A stretch of 41,243 nt of DNA from Megasphaera sp. NM10 (lineage in GTDB: Bacteria; Bacillota; Negativicutes; Veillonellales; Megasphaeraceae). Each line of letters starts with the position of its first letter. Position 1 is the first letter of the stretch. The notes under the pieces were generated by a model that was not told the DNA's origin, searched no databases, and saw only the letters and a program-made list of their open reading frames with translations. A program made the position numbers and the translations under genes. The DNA is taken from assembly GCF_000417505.1 (NCBI RefSeq), contig NZ_APHY01000012.1, positions 1 to 41,243 on the forward strand. The letters are read 5' to 3'. Shown one piece after another: positions 34,623-41,243 of this stretch.

Positions 34623-34651
34623 ATTTTATCGGACGGGAGAGGAGAAATCAA
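34623..34651 (-). promoter_or_regulatory. Promoter of DMT transporter gene
   Basis: Minus strand: TTGATT (34646–34651), 17 bases, TAAAAT (34623–34628), about 40 bases before the start codon. Confidence 0.5.
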
Positions 34652-34675
34652 GGCAGCGGCCCGTCCGGCAGGGCA

Positions 34676-34704
34676 TGGACAGACAGGCCGGGAACGGCTA
34701 TAAT
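34676..34704 (+). promoter_or_regulatory. Promoter of coaE–slt
   Basis: TGGACA (34676–34681), 17 bases, TATAAT (34699–34704), about 33 bases before the coaE ATG. Confidence 0.65.
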
Positions 34705-34736
34705 GGAAGAAAAGATTTACAGGAGGAGCGATTCTT

Positions 34737-35346
34737 ATGTTACATATTGGCCTGACCGGCGGCATTGCCTCCGGCAAAAGTACTGTCGTCACCATGCTGC
34801 GCGAATTGGGGGCAGGTATCGTCGACTGCGACGTCATTGCCCACGACGTCGTCGAACCCGGTTCAGAAGGACTTGCGGCCGTCGCTGCGGCTTTTGGGCC
34901 GAAGACGCTCTTAGCCGACGAATCCATGGACCGGGCCTACATCGGCAGCGTCGTCTTTGGCGATAAGGCGAAGAAAGCGCAGCTCGAAGCCATTTTATTC
35001 CCCCTCATCCATGCCGGCATCGACGGGGAAATCAAAAAAATCGAAGAAAATAAAAAAAAATCCTGTCATTTTCCTTGACATGCCCCTGCTTTATGAGGTA
35101 AAATACGATTCGTACGTTGACGAAACGTGGCTGGTGTACGTCGATCCGGTAACGCAGCTTACGCGGCTGATGAAGCGGAACGGCTATCCCGAAAGTGAAG
35201 CACTGGCACGGATTCATGCACAGCTTCCTATCGACGACAAACGGTCTTTGGCACAGGTCATCATCGACAATACCGGCTCTCCGGAAGAGACGCAGAAACA
35301 GGTACTCGTCGCATGGCAGGCCTTGATGGACCGCATCAAAGGGTAG
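34737..35346 (+). pseudogene. coaE: Dephospho-CoA kinase CoaE, frameshifted at a poly-A run
   Basis: The last enzyme of CoA synthesis phosphorylates dephospho-CoA. The first frame has the P-loop GLTGGIASGKST, DCDVIAHDVVEPG and FPLIHAGI, then breaks at EENKKK. The remaining part (NPVIFLDMPLLYEVKYDSYVDETWLVYV, RLMKRNGYPESEALARI, VIIDNTGS) continues one frame over to 35346. The poly-A run at 35052–35060 has nine A where eight keep the frame. The corrected length is 202 residues (E. coli 206). AGGAGGAG precedes ATG 34737. CoaE is essential, so this is probably a miscounted homopolymer. Transcriptional slippage on A9 could also rescue the protein if the base is real. Confidence 0.9.
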
Positions 35347-35356
35347 GGAGAAGACG

Positions 35357-35932
35357 TTGAGAAAAAGAGCAAGCACCAAAGGGAAAATCATCATAGCGGC
35401 ATTATTGATATGTCTGTCCGCATCGTACTTTTATTCTTGGAAAGATGATGTCATGCGGAAGTTCGTATACCCTCTCCAGTACGATTACCTGGTTCGGCAG
35501 TATGCCTACGAAGACAAAGTCGACCCCGCCCTGGTGGCGTCCGTCATCTTAGTGGAAAGCAAGTTTGACGAACGAGCTGCTTCCCAGCCCGGTGCCCATG
35601 GCCTCATGCAGGTCATGCCCGACACGGCACAATGGATTGCCGATGAGATGGGGATGACCGACTACACGCCTGAAAAACTCAATGACGTCCGTACAAACAT
35701 CAGGTTGGGAACCTGGTATCTGGCCTACTTATTGAAGGAATACGACGGGAATCAAGTACTGGCCTTGGCTGCGTATAATGCCGGCCGGGGACATGTCGAC
35801 TCGTGGATCCAGAAATATGGCTGGACGAAAAATTTTCAAGAAATTGAAAAAATCCCCTTTTCAGAAACGCGAGAATATGTTAGAATAGTCTTGCTGAACG
35901 AAAAGCATTACAAACAGCTTTACGATTTCTGA
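35357..35932 (+). CDS. Lytic murein transglycosylase, SLT domain
   Basis: A 191-residue envelope protein with a single N-terminal membrane anchor or signal segment (IIIAALLICLSASYFYSW). An SLT/goose-lysozyme domain follows: ILVESKFDERAASQPGAHGLMQVMP (catalytic Glu in ES) and ALAAYNAGRGHV. It cleaves peptidoglycan glycan strands with anhydromuramic products. The start is a TTG at 35357 with GGGAG (35346–35350); no ATG is available before the signal segment. It follows coaE by 10 bases. Firmicutes with this coaE–slt order are common in the Negativicutes by recollection only. Confidence 0.93.
   Translation: MRKRASTKGKIIIAALLICLSASYFYSWKDDVMRKFVYPLQYDYLVRQYAYEDKVDPALVASVILVESKFDERAASQPGAHGLMQVMPDTAQWIADEMGMTDYTPEKLNDVRTNIRLGTWYLAYLLKEYDGNQVLALAAYNAGRGHVDSWIQKYGWTKNFQEIEKIPFSETREYVRIVLLNEKHYKQLYDF
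35858..35886 (+). promoter_or_regulatory. Promoter of tRNA-Leu inside the slt 3' end
   Basis: TTTTCA (35858–35863), 17 bases, TAGAAT (35881–35886) with TG at 35878–35879 (extended -10), about 45 bases before the tRNA. Confidence 0.5.
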
Positions 35933-35937
35933 GTTAT

Positions 35938-36022
35938 GCGGTTGTGGCGGAATGGCAGACGCGCTGTCTTCAGGCGGCAGTGATCTTCGATCGTGCGGGT
36001 TCAACTCCCGCCAACCGCACCA
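35938..36022 (+). tRNA. tRNA-Leu (anticodon CAG)
   Basis: 85 bases. Acceptor GCGGTTG (35938–35944) pairs with CAACCGC (36012–36018), then discriminator A and encoded CCA. D-stem GCG/CGC; anticodon stem CTGTC (35964–35968) / GGCAG (35976–35980) with loop TTCAGGC, anticodon CAG at 35971–35973. A long variable arm (GATC-TTC-GATC), as in class II tRNAs, and T-arm GCGGG-TTCAACT-CCCGC complete the fold. The anticodon reads CUG, the leucine codon this genome uses most. Confidence 0.96.
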
Positions 36023-36030
36023 TTTTTACT

Positions 36031-36726
36031 ATGGATGCTACATTGATTGAAACACTCAAACAATGGAATATCACAACTGTTCTCCCACTTTCAGTGGGAG
36101 ATTTTCAGTTATTGGAAGAATATCGCATGATCGAGAAAGACGGCAAGCCCGTCGAGTACCGCTTGTTCACCTATGAGAATCACGTCAACGGCTGGACCGT
36201 GCGGGCTATCTTGAATCCCGAATCGGAAGAATTCTCTATCCGGACGGATATCGGCATGCTGGAATTCGCCCTCATCGAATTCATCACCGATTCCTTCGAC
36301 CTCTTCCGGTCCATGGTCGAAGAGCGCCTGGCCCGTATCATCCACGACGATTACGTCGAACGGAGCCGCAATTTCAGCGTCATCCTCAAGAACAAGGGCG
36401 TCCCTGACGTCGCATGGGATGAGTTCCTGCCCGACAGCTATCAGGGCTTCCGGCGCCTGGTCAAGCCCAACGATGCCGTGCGCATCATCAACGGGTCCTA
36501 CATGATCCTGGCTTATTACGACGCAGCCACGCGCAGCGGCCTGTCCCTGATGTACAACGTCCTGCGCGACGATTTCTTTGCTGAACGGCGGGTGCAGAAC
36601 TTCCCGCACCTGGTCCACGACTTCGATACGTCGTCTTTGAAGGAGCTGGAGAAAGCCTTGCGGAAACGCCTCCTGCCCGTCCTCGACGAAATCGCGGCTG
36701 ACCGGGACAAATCATTGTCAGAATGA
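36031..36726 (+). CDS. Conserved-looking protein of unknown function
   Basis: Not recognised. 231 residues from ATG 36031, no membrane segment. The sequence is acidic and mixed alpha/beta in appearance (VEYRLFTYENHVNGWTVRAIL, FALIEFITDSFDLFRSMVEERLARI, NGSYMILAYYDAATRSGL), ending in a charged helix (SLKELEKALRKRLLPVLDEIAADRDK). There is no ribosome site before 36031, and the frame open to 35944 crosses the tRNA gene. ATG 36127 (MIEKDGKPVEYRL) has GGAAGA at 36114–36119 and lies past the hairpin, so it may be the true start (199 residues). The rimP promoter overlaps its 3' end. Confidence 0.65.
   Translation: MDATLIETLKQWNITTVLPLSVGDFQLLEEYRMIEKDGKPVEYRLFTYENHVNGWTVRAILNPESEEFSIRTDIGMLEFALIEFITDSFDLFRSMVEERLARIIHDDYVERSRNFSVILKNKGVPDVAWDEFLPDSYQGFRRLVKPNDAVRIINGSYMILAYYDAATRSGLSLMYNVLRDDFFAERRVQNFPHLVHDFDTSSLKELEKALRKRLLPVLDEIAADRDKSLSE
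36081..36105 (+). terminator. Terminator-like hairpin after tRNA-Leu
   Basis: TCTCCCAC (36081–36088) pairs perfectly with GTGGGAGA (36094–36101), loop TTTCA, then TTTT. It is 58 bases past the tRNA and within the 5' part of the next reading frame if that starts at 36031, so it either ends the tRNA transcript or attenuates the downstream gene. Confidence 0.6.
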
Positions 36727-36743
36727 GCAGACAGTGGTATACT
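36715..36743 (+). promoter_or_regulatory. Promoter of rimP–nusA–infB operon
   Basis: TTGTCA (36715–36720), 17 bases, TATACT (36738–36743) with TGG before it (extended -10). It overlaps the last codons of the preceding gene. Confidence 0.75.
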
Positions 36744-36769
36744 AAAAGTAATTTAGATGTTTAGATGCG

Positions 36770-36793
36770 AAGAGTGGGTGAAAGCCCACTCTT
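36770..36793 (+). promoter_or_regulatory. Leader hairpin before rimP
   Basis: AAGAGTGGG (36770–36778) / CCCACTCTT (36785–36793), loop TGAAAG, then AACTTTTACC. It lies in the 5' leader about 20 bases past the expected transcript start. A hairpin of this kind ahead of rimP could be an attenuator controlled by NusA or a processing site; the following T-run is interrupted. Confidence 0.5.
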
Positions 36794-36837
36794 AACTTTT
36801 ACCTGTAGGAAATTTTGAAGATAAGCTGGTGAATACG

Positions 36838-37299
36838 ATGAGACGTGAACACATTGAAGATTTGATTGCCAAGGAAGTAGAACAGATTATCGAAGGGACT
36901 GACCTGGAACTGGTCGACGTCGAATACGTGCGCGAACGGAACTGGTACCTGCGCGTATTCATTGATAAAGAAGGTGGTGTCGACCTGGAAGACTGCCAGG
37001 CCGTCAGCGAGAAGCTGAGCAAGGTCCTCGACGAAAAGGACCCGATCAGCGACAACTATCTCCTGGAAGTATCGTCGCCGGGACTGGACCGCATCCTCAA
37101 GAAGGACAAGGACTTCGTCCGCTATGCTGGCCGGTCCGTAGACATCCATTTCTTTAAGGCCCGCGACGGCGTCAAGGACCTGACGGCAGATCTCGTCGAA
37201 AAGACAGCTGACGGGCATCTCATCGTCCAGGTCGATGGCCGTGAAGATAAGATTGACATGAAAGAAATATCGCAAGTCCGTTTGCATATTGATTTTTAG
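36838..37299 (+). CDS. rimP: Ribosome maturation factor RimP
   Basis: A 153-residue protein needed for 30S subunit assembly. Visible are the N-terminal domain (LELVDVEYVRERNWYLRVFIDKEGG), VSEKLSKVLDEKDPISDNYLLEVSSPGLDR, the family hallmark, and an SH3-like C-terminal domain. ATG 36838 is chosen with GGTGA at 36828–36832; GTG 36829, three codons earlier, is the alternative. First gene of the classical rimP–nusA–ylxR–ylxQ–infB operon. Confidence 0.95.
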   Translation: MRREHIEDLIAKEVEQIIEGTDLELVDVEYVRERNWYLRVFIDKEGGVDLEDCQAVSEKLSKVLDEKDPISDNYLLEVSSPGLDRILKKDKDFVRYAGRSVDIHFFKARDGVKDLTADLVEKTADGHLIVQVDGREDKIDMKEISQVRLHIDF

Positions 37300-37313
37300 T
37301 GGAGGTTATTAAC

Positions 37314-38465
37314 GTGAATAAAGAATTGCTCAATGCTATTGCTTACTTATCCAAAGAGAAAGGCGTATCTCCGGATGTCATCTGTGACTCCCTGGAAGCC
37401 GTCCTGATCACGGCTTACAAGAAGGAACCCGATGCCAATCCGACGGCGGAAGTCGAACTGAACCGCTCGACGGGCGACTATGCCATCAAGGCTGCCAAGA
37501 CCGTCGTCGACGAAGTCGAAGACCCGCATACGGAAATCTCTCTCGATAAGGCCCGCCTCATTGATGTCAATTACGAAGTCGGCGACGTCGTCAACGTCGA
37601 TGTCACGCCGGACAATTTCGGCCGCATCGCCGCCCAGGCTGCCAAACAGGTCATGATTCAGCGCCTGCGCGAAGCGGAACGCAACATCGTCTATGATGAA
37701 TTCTCGGACCGCACGGACGACATCATCACGGGCATCATCCAGCGCATCGAGAACCGCAACGTCTACGTCGACCTGGGCAAGGCTGAAGCCATCCTGCCGG
37801 CATCGGAACAGATCCCGTCGGAAACGTACAGCGTCGGCCAGCGCATCAAGTGCTATGTCGTCGAAGTCCGCAAGACGACGAAAGGCGCCCAGATCCTCGT
37901 ATCCCGGACCCATCCGGGCCTCTTGAAGCGCCTCTTTGAACTGGAAGTACCGGAAATCTACGAAGGCGTCGTCGAACTGAAATCCGTCGCCCGCGAACCG
38001 GGCCGCCGTTCTAAGATTGCCGTCTATTCCCGCGATGCCAATGTCGATTCCGTCGGTGCCTGCGTCGGCCCGAAAGGCTCGCGCGTCCAGAACATCGTCT
38101 CGGAATTGCAGAACGAAAAGATCGACATCGTCAAATGGGATGAAGACCCGGCGGTCTACATCGCCAACGCCCTCAGCCCGGCTCAGGTCATTTCGGTCAC
38201 GGTCGATGAAGACGAAAAATCGTCGAGCGTCGTCGTACCGGATTACCAGCTGTCCCTGGCCATCGGCAAGGCCGGCCAGAACGCCCGCCTGGCTGCGAAA
38301 CTGACCAACTGGAAGATCGACATCAAGAGCGAAAGCCAGGCTGCCGAACTGGCTGCCCAGGCAGAAGCTCCGCAGGACAGTGAACCGGCCGATGACATCG
38401 ACATCCTCAGCGACCTGGCCATGCCGGCAGCTGACGATGTTGCAGCCGATACGGAAGGAGAATAA
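37314..38465 (+). CDS. nusA: Transcription termination/antitermination factor NusA
   Basis: 383 residues. The N-terminal RNA-polymerase-binding domain (about 1–125) is followed by S1 (DIITGIIQRIENRNVYVDLGKAEAILP), KH1 (GRRSKIAVYSRDANVDSVGACVGPKG) and KH2 (LSLAIGKAGQNARLAAKLTNWKIDI). There is a short acidic tail instead of the E. coli C-terminal repeats, as usual in Firmicutes. It binds RNA polymerase and RNA to modulate pausing and termination. GGAGG (37301–37305) fixes GTG 37314 as start rather than GTG 37299, which overlaps the rimP stop. Confidence 0.96.
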   Translation: MNKELLNAIAYLSKEKGVSPDVICDSLEAVLITAYKKEPDANPTAEVELNRSTGDYAIKAAKTVVDEVEDPHTEISLDKARLIDVNYEVGDVVNVDVTPDNFGRIAAQAAKQVMIQRLREAERNIVYDEFSDRTDDIITGIIQRIENRNVYVDLGKAEAILPASEQIPSETYSVGQRIKCYVVEVRKTTKGAQILVSRTHPGLLKRLFELEVPEIYEGVVELKSVAREPGRRSKIAVYSRDANVDSVGACVGPKGSRVQNIVSELQNEKIDIVKWDEDPAVYIANALSPAQVISVTVDEDEKSSSVVVPDYQLSLAIGKAGQNARLAAKLTNWKIDIKSESQAAELAAQAEAPQDSEPADDIDILSDLAMPAADDVAADTEGE

Positions 38466-38468
38466 GCC

Positions 38469-38729
38469 ATGAAGACCCGAAAGACTCCCATGCGCGTCTG
38501 TGCCGGCTGTCAGGAACAGAAGAGCAAGAAGGAAATGATCCGCGTCGTCCGCACGCCGGAAGGCGCTGTCGAGATCGACAAGACCGGCAAGAAGTCCGGC
38601 CGCGGCGTCTATCTCTGTCTGAACAGCGAATGCCTGGAAAAAGCCTACAAGGAACATCGCCTGGAACGGTCCCTGAAGACCAAAGTGTCCAGCGAAATCT
38701 ATGAACAGCTGAGGAAGGAACTGCTGTGA
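38469..38729 (+). CDS. ylxR: YlxR family RNA-binding protein (RnpM)
   Basis: An 86-residue basic protein with the family signature: PMRVCAGCQEQKSKKEMIRVVRTPEG, GRGVYLCLNSECLEKA. The CxxC and CLxxxxC cysteines are present. YlxR/RnpM binds RNase P RNA in B. subtilis by recent reports. AAGGAG precedes ATG 38469. The stop overlaps the next start (GTGA). Confidence 0.93.
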   Translation: MKTRKTPMRVCAGCQEQKSKKEMIRVVRTPEGAVEIDKTGKKSGRGVYLCLNSECLEKAYKEHRLERSLKTKVSSEIYEQLRKELL

Positions 38730-39031
38730 GCGACAAGGTCCTGAATCTCCTCGGCCTTGCCTGCCGGGCTGGCAAGACCGTCTGCGGTGATGGAGCCGCA
38801 CAGAAAACATTGAAGCGCCGGCGCGTCCCGCTCTTATTCCTGGCCTCCGACGGCGGCAGCGATAACGTCGAGAAATATCGCCGCCTGGCGGAGCGGAAAG
38901 GGATCACCGTCGTTGATACATATACGAAAAATGAATTAGGCAGTGCCGTCGGCAAAGCCCAGAGCGTCATCATCCTCATTGATGACAAAGGCTTCGCCGG
39001 GGCCATAGAGAAAGTGAAGCGTGATGAATAG
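38726..39031 (+). CDS. ylxQ: L7Ae/L30e-type RNA-binding protein YlxQ
   Basis: A 101-residue protein of the ribosomal L7Ae fold: KVLNLLGLACRAGKTVCGDG, PLLFLASDGGSDNVEKYR, TKNELGSAVGKAQSVIILI. Members bind kink-turn RNA. The GTG start at 38726 overlaps the ylxR stop, with GAGGAAGG about 8 bases ahead. Confidence 0.92.
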   Translation: MSDKVLNLLGLACRAGKTVCGDGAAQKTLKRRRVPLLFLASDGGSDNVEKYRRLAERKGITVVDTYTKNELGSAVGKAQSVIILIDDKGFAGAIEKVKRDE

Positions 39032-39045
39032 AAGGGGGTAACTAG

Positions 39046-41243
39046 ATGACGAAACGAGTATACGAAGCCGCAAAAGAATACGGCGTTCCCGCAAAGACAG
39101 TAATCAAGACGCTGGCAGATCATCACATCAAAGCCGGTAATTTCACCGGTATTGACGCCAATATGAAGTCCATCCTCGATGCATCCTTCAAAAAGGGTGC
39201 CAAAGGGGAAGCACAGCGTGGACATAAACAGGAAAATAAACAGACAGGGGAAGGAACTAGCCGAAAAGTGAACGAAACGAGCCGACAGAACAAAAACAAA
39301 AAACAGGGCAATACGCCGAAACAGAATAACCAAAATCAGGACAAGAAACGCCAGAACCAGGGCAATACGCCGAAACAGAATAACCAGAATCAGGACAAGA
39401 AACGCCAGAACCAGGGCAATGGGCAGAACCAGCCGAACCGCGGTGCCAAAGCCGCTCAGGGCCAGAACCAGGGCAGCCGTCCGCAGAACCATAAAGGCGG
39501 CAATAACGGCGGCCAGAGCAGCCAGGGCCAGCAGGGCGACAACAAGCGCACCAAGTATTTTGGTCATTCCCAGGGCGGCAATGACAACCGCAGTGGCAAC
39601 AAGAACAAGCGCGGCGGCCAGAATAACCGCAATAACAACAAGAATAACGGCGGCAACCGTCCCCATACGCTGTTGTCCAACGTCCTGAACAAAGGCAAGC
39701 ACAACAAGAACAAGCGCAACCAGAAGCATCAGGCACCGGTAGCGCAGGAAGCTCCGAAGAAGAAGAATTATCCGACGGCTATCGAACTGCCGGAAACAAT
39801 CATCGTCAAGGACTTTGCCGAACGCCTGGGCCGCGATGTCGGCGAAGTCATGAAGAAGCTCCTCATGGGCGGCATCATGGCGACGATCAACCAGGAACTG
39901 GATTTCGATACGGCCTCCCTCGTTGCCGATGAATTCGGCGTCACCGTTACCAAGGAAGCACCGCCGGAAGACCCGACGGAAATCGAAGAAATCATCGACC
40001 CGCCGGAAACCCTCAAGACCCGTCCGCCTGTCGTCACCATCATGGGCCACGTCGACCACGGCAAGACGAGCCTCCTCGACGCCATCCGTCAGACCAATGT
40101 CACCAGCCACGAAGCCGGCGGCATTACTCAGCACATCGGGGCTTATCAGGTCCGCTACCAGGGCAAGAAAATCACCTTCATGGATACGCCGGGCCACGAA
40201 GCTTTCACGGCTATGCGTGCCCGCGGTGCCCAGGTCACGGATATCGCCGTCCTCGTCGTCGCAGCTGATGACGGTGTCATGCCGCAGACTGTCGAATCCA
40301 TCAACCATGCCAAATCGGCTGGCGTCCCCATCATCGTCGCTATCAACAAGATCGATAAGGAAAGCGCCAATCCGGAACACGTCATGCAGCAGCTGACGGA
40401 ATACGGCCTGGTCAGTGAAGACTGGGGCGGCGACACCATCATGGTCCCCGTTTCGGCACATAAGAAAATCGGCCTCGACGATCTCTTGGAAAATATCCTC
40501 GTCCTGGCAGAAGTACAGGATCTCAAGGCCAACCCGAACCGTCCGGCTCAGGGTGTCGTCATCGAAGCCAAGCTGGATAAAGGCCGCGGCCCGGTCGCTT
40601 CCGTCCTCATCCAGAAAGGGACCCTCCGCGTCGGCGATACGATCATCGTCGGCACCTGCTTCGGCAAGGTCCGCGCCATGAACAACGAACGGGGCGAACG
40701 CGTCAAGAAAGCGGAACCGTCCATCCCAGTCGAAATCCTCGGCCTCAACGACGTACCGGAAGCCGGCGACATCCTCAACGTCACCGACGAAAAGACGGCC
40801 CGTTCCGTTGCCGAAAAACGCCTGGAAAAGAAACGTTCGTCCGCACTCCACGTCAATGCCAAAGTCACCCTGGATGACCTGTTCAACCAGATCCAGCAGG
40901 GCGAACTGAAGGAACTGCCCCTCATCATCAAAGGCGACGTCCAGGGTTCCGTCGAAGCCGTGAGCCAGTCCCTCATGGGCATCAAGAGCGACGAAGTCCG
41001 CATCTCCATCGTCCATGCCGGCGTCGGCGCCATTAACGAATCGGATATCATGCTGGCTTCGGCATCGAACGCCCTGATCATCGGCTTCAACGTCCGCCCC
41101 GATGCGGCAGCCCGCAAGATGGCAGAACATGAAAAAGTCGACATGCGCATGTACCGCGTCATTTACGACGCCATCAACGACGTCGAAGCGGCTATCAAAG
41201 GGATGCTGGAAAAGAAATACGAAGAAAAGATCGTCGGACCGTG
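39046..41243 (+). CDS. infB: Translation initiation factor IF-2, 3' end off window
   Basis: Open from ATG 39046 (GAAGGGGG at 39031–39038) to the window end, at least 732 residues. The N-terminal IF2_N helix domain ([19 protein letters not shown]) is followed by a long linker rich in Asn, Gln, Lys and Gly (about residues 55–245) that includes an exact-period tandem repeat. The second IF2_N domain is at [27 protein letters not shown]. The G domain has [25 protein letters not shown] and SAHKKIG. Domains II and III are present, and the C-terminal fMet-tRNA domain is cut by the window edge. IF-2 places initiator tRNA on the 30S subunit with GTP. Confidence 0.97.
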   Translation, partial: MTKRVYEAAKEYGVPAKTVIKTLADHHIKAGNFTGIDANMKSILDASFKKGAKGEAQRGHKQENKQTGEGTSRKVNETSRQNKNKKQGNTPKQNNQNQDKKRQNQGNTPKQNNQNQDKKRQNQGNGQNQPNRGAKAAQGQNQGSRPQNHKGGNNGGQSSQGQQGDNKRTKYFGHSQGGNDNRSGNKNKRGGQNNRNNNKNNGGNRPHTLLSNVLNKGKHNKNKRNQKHQAPVAQEAPKKKNYPTAIELPETIIVKDFAERLGRDVGEVMKKLLMGGIMATINQELDFDTASLVADEFGVTVTKEAPPEDPTEIEEIIDPPETLKTRPPVVTIMGHVDHGKTSLLDAIRQTNVTSHEAGGITQHIGAYQVRYQGKKITFMDTPGHEAFTAMRARGAQVTDIAVLVVAADDGVMPQTVESINHAKSAGVPIIVAINKIDKESANPEHVMQQLTEYGLVSEDWGGDTIMVPVSAHKKIGLDDLLENILVLAEVQDLKANPNRPAQGVVIEAKLDKGRGPVASVLIQKGTLRVGDTIIVGTCFGKVRAMNNERGERVKKAEPSIPVEILGLNDVPEAGDILNVTDEKTARSVAEKRLEKKRSSALHVNAKVTLDDLFNQIQQGELKELPLIIKGDVQGSVEAVSQSLMGIKSDEVRISIVHAGVGAINESDIMLASASNALIIGFNVRPDAAARKMAEHEKVDMRMYRVIYDAINDVEAAIKGMLEKKYEEKIVGP
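39304..39411 (+). repeat. 54-bp in-frame tandem duplication in infB linker
   Basis: Two adjacent 54-base units (39304–39357, 39358–39411) differ only at one wobble base (CAA/CAG). Each encodes 18 residues beginning QGNTPKQ and ending KKRQN. A partial third unit CAGGGCAAT follows. It is a recent duplication inside the disordered IF-2 linker. Confidence 0.9.

Noticed and set aside
35944-36030. N-terminal extension of the unknown protein into the tRNA
   Set aside because: The extension is a reading of tRNA-Leu, which folds perfectly; ATG 36031 or 36127 is the real start.
39304-39420. CRISPR-like direct repeats
   Set aside because: Adjacent 54-bp units without spacers, in frame inside infB; a coding tandem duplication.
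38407-41130. Very long open frame antisense to infB (about 900 codons)
   Set aside because: It mirrors codon bias of the real IF-2 gene on the other strand; low-complexity translation with no domain, while infB has all family motifs.

Overview
The window reads as a chromosomal segment of a Gram-negative-type Firmicute (class Negativicutes), most likely Megasphaera or a close relative. The reasons are the GC-rich, GTC/GCC/CTG-heavy codon use, Firmicute gene orders (PIN/TRAM–ispDF–gltX–cysS–mrnC–rlmB–sigH–secG–rnr–smpB; rimP–nusA–ylxR–ylxQ–infB), a T-box leader, and an ArnC/ArnT-like lipid-glycosylation pair that implies an outer membrane. The genus is inference; no 16S or marker search was possible.

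Layout: 1–0.67 kb is the 3' end of an IS200/IS605-type element with the C-terminal two thirds of a TnpB nuclease. 0.95–4.2 kb is a more AT-rich two-gene unit (NUDIX hydrolase plus PLD-nuclease/SF2-helicase/DUF3427 protein), followed by an AT-rich inverted repeat. 4.4–19 kb is a dense plus-strand housekeeping block: PIN/TRAM membrane protein, IspDF, GltX, a Cys T-box, CysS, Mini-III, RlmB, SigH, SecG, RNase R, SmpB, a small membrane protein, PolA and MutM. 19.1–19.8 kb carries a single-chain fusion of an MntA-like nucleotidyltransferase and a HepT-like HEPN domain. 19.9–24.6 kb is on the minus strand: arylamine N-acetyltransferase, a DUF389 protein and a BCCT transporter. 24.7–27.1 kb has an AGCS amino-acid:Na+ symporter overlapping homocysteine S-methyltransferase. 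27.2–28.9 kb is an ArsP-type permease / ArsR / thioredoxin-fold operon with palindromic operators. 28.9–30.9 kb is a YeiH-type exporter divergent from a LysR regulator. 31–34.6 kb (minus) holds the GT2/GT39 pair and a DMT exporter. 34.7–36.7 kb has coaE, a lytic transglycosylase, tRNA-Leu(CAG) and an unknown protein. 36.8 kb to the end is the rimP–infB translation/transcription operon, with infB running off the window.

Five conserved genes (PIN/TRAM, gltX, the AGCS symporter, mmuM, coaE) are each broken by exactly one base at or beside a short homopolymer, and each regains the normal family length when that base is corrected. Because gltX and coaE are normally essential, uncorrected sequencing indels are the simplest explanation, although the A9 run in coaE could be a real slippage site.

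The items most worth following up are the fused MntA–HepT protein, which keeps both signature motifs and has an internal Shine-Dalgarno and ATG at the domain junction, and the NUDIX + PLD-helicase-DUF3427 pair beside a TnpB element.
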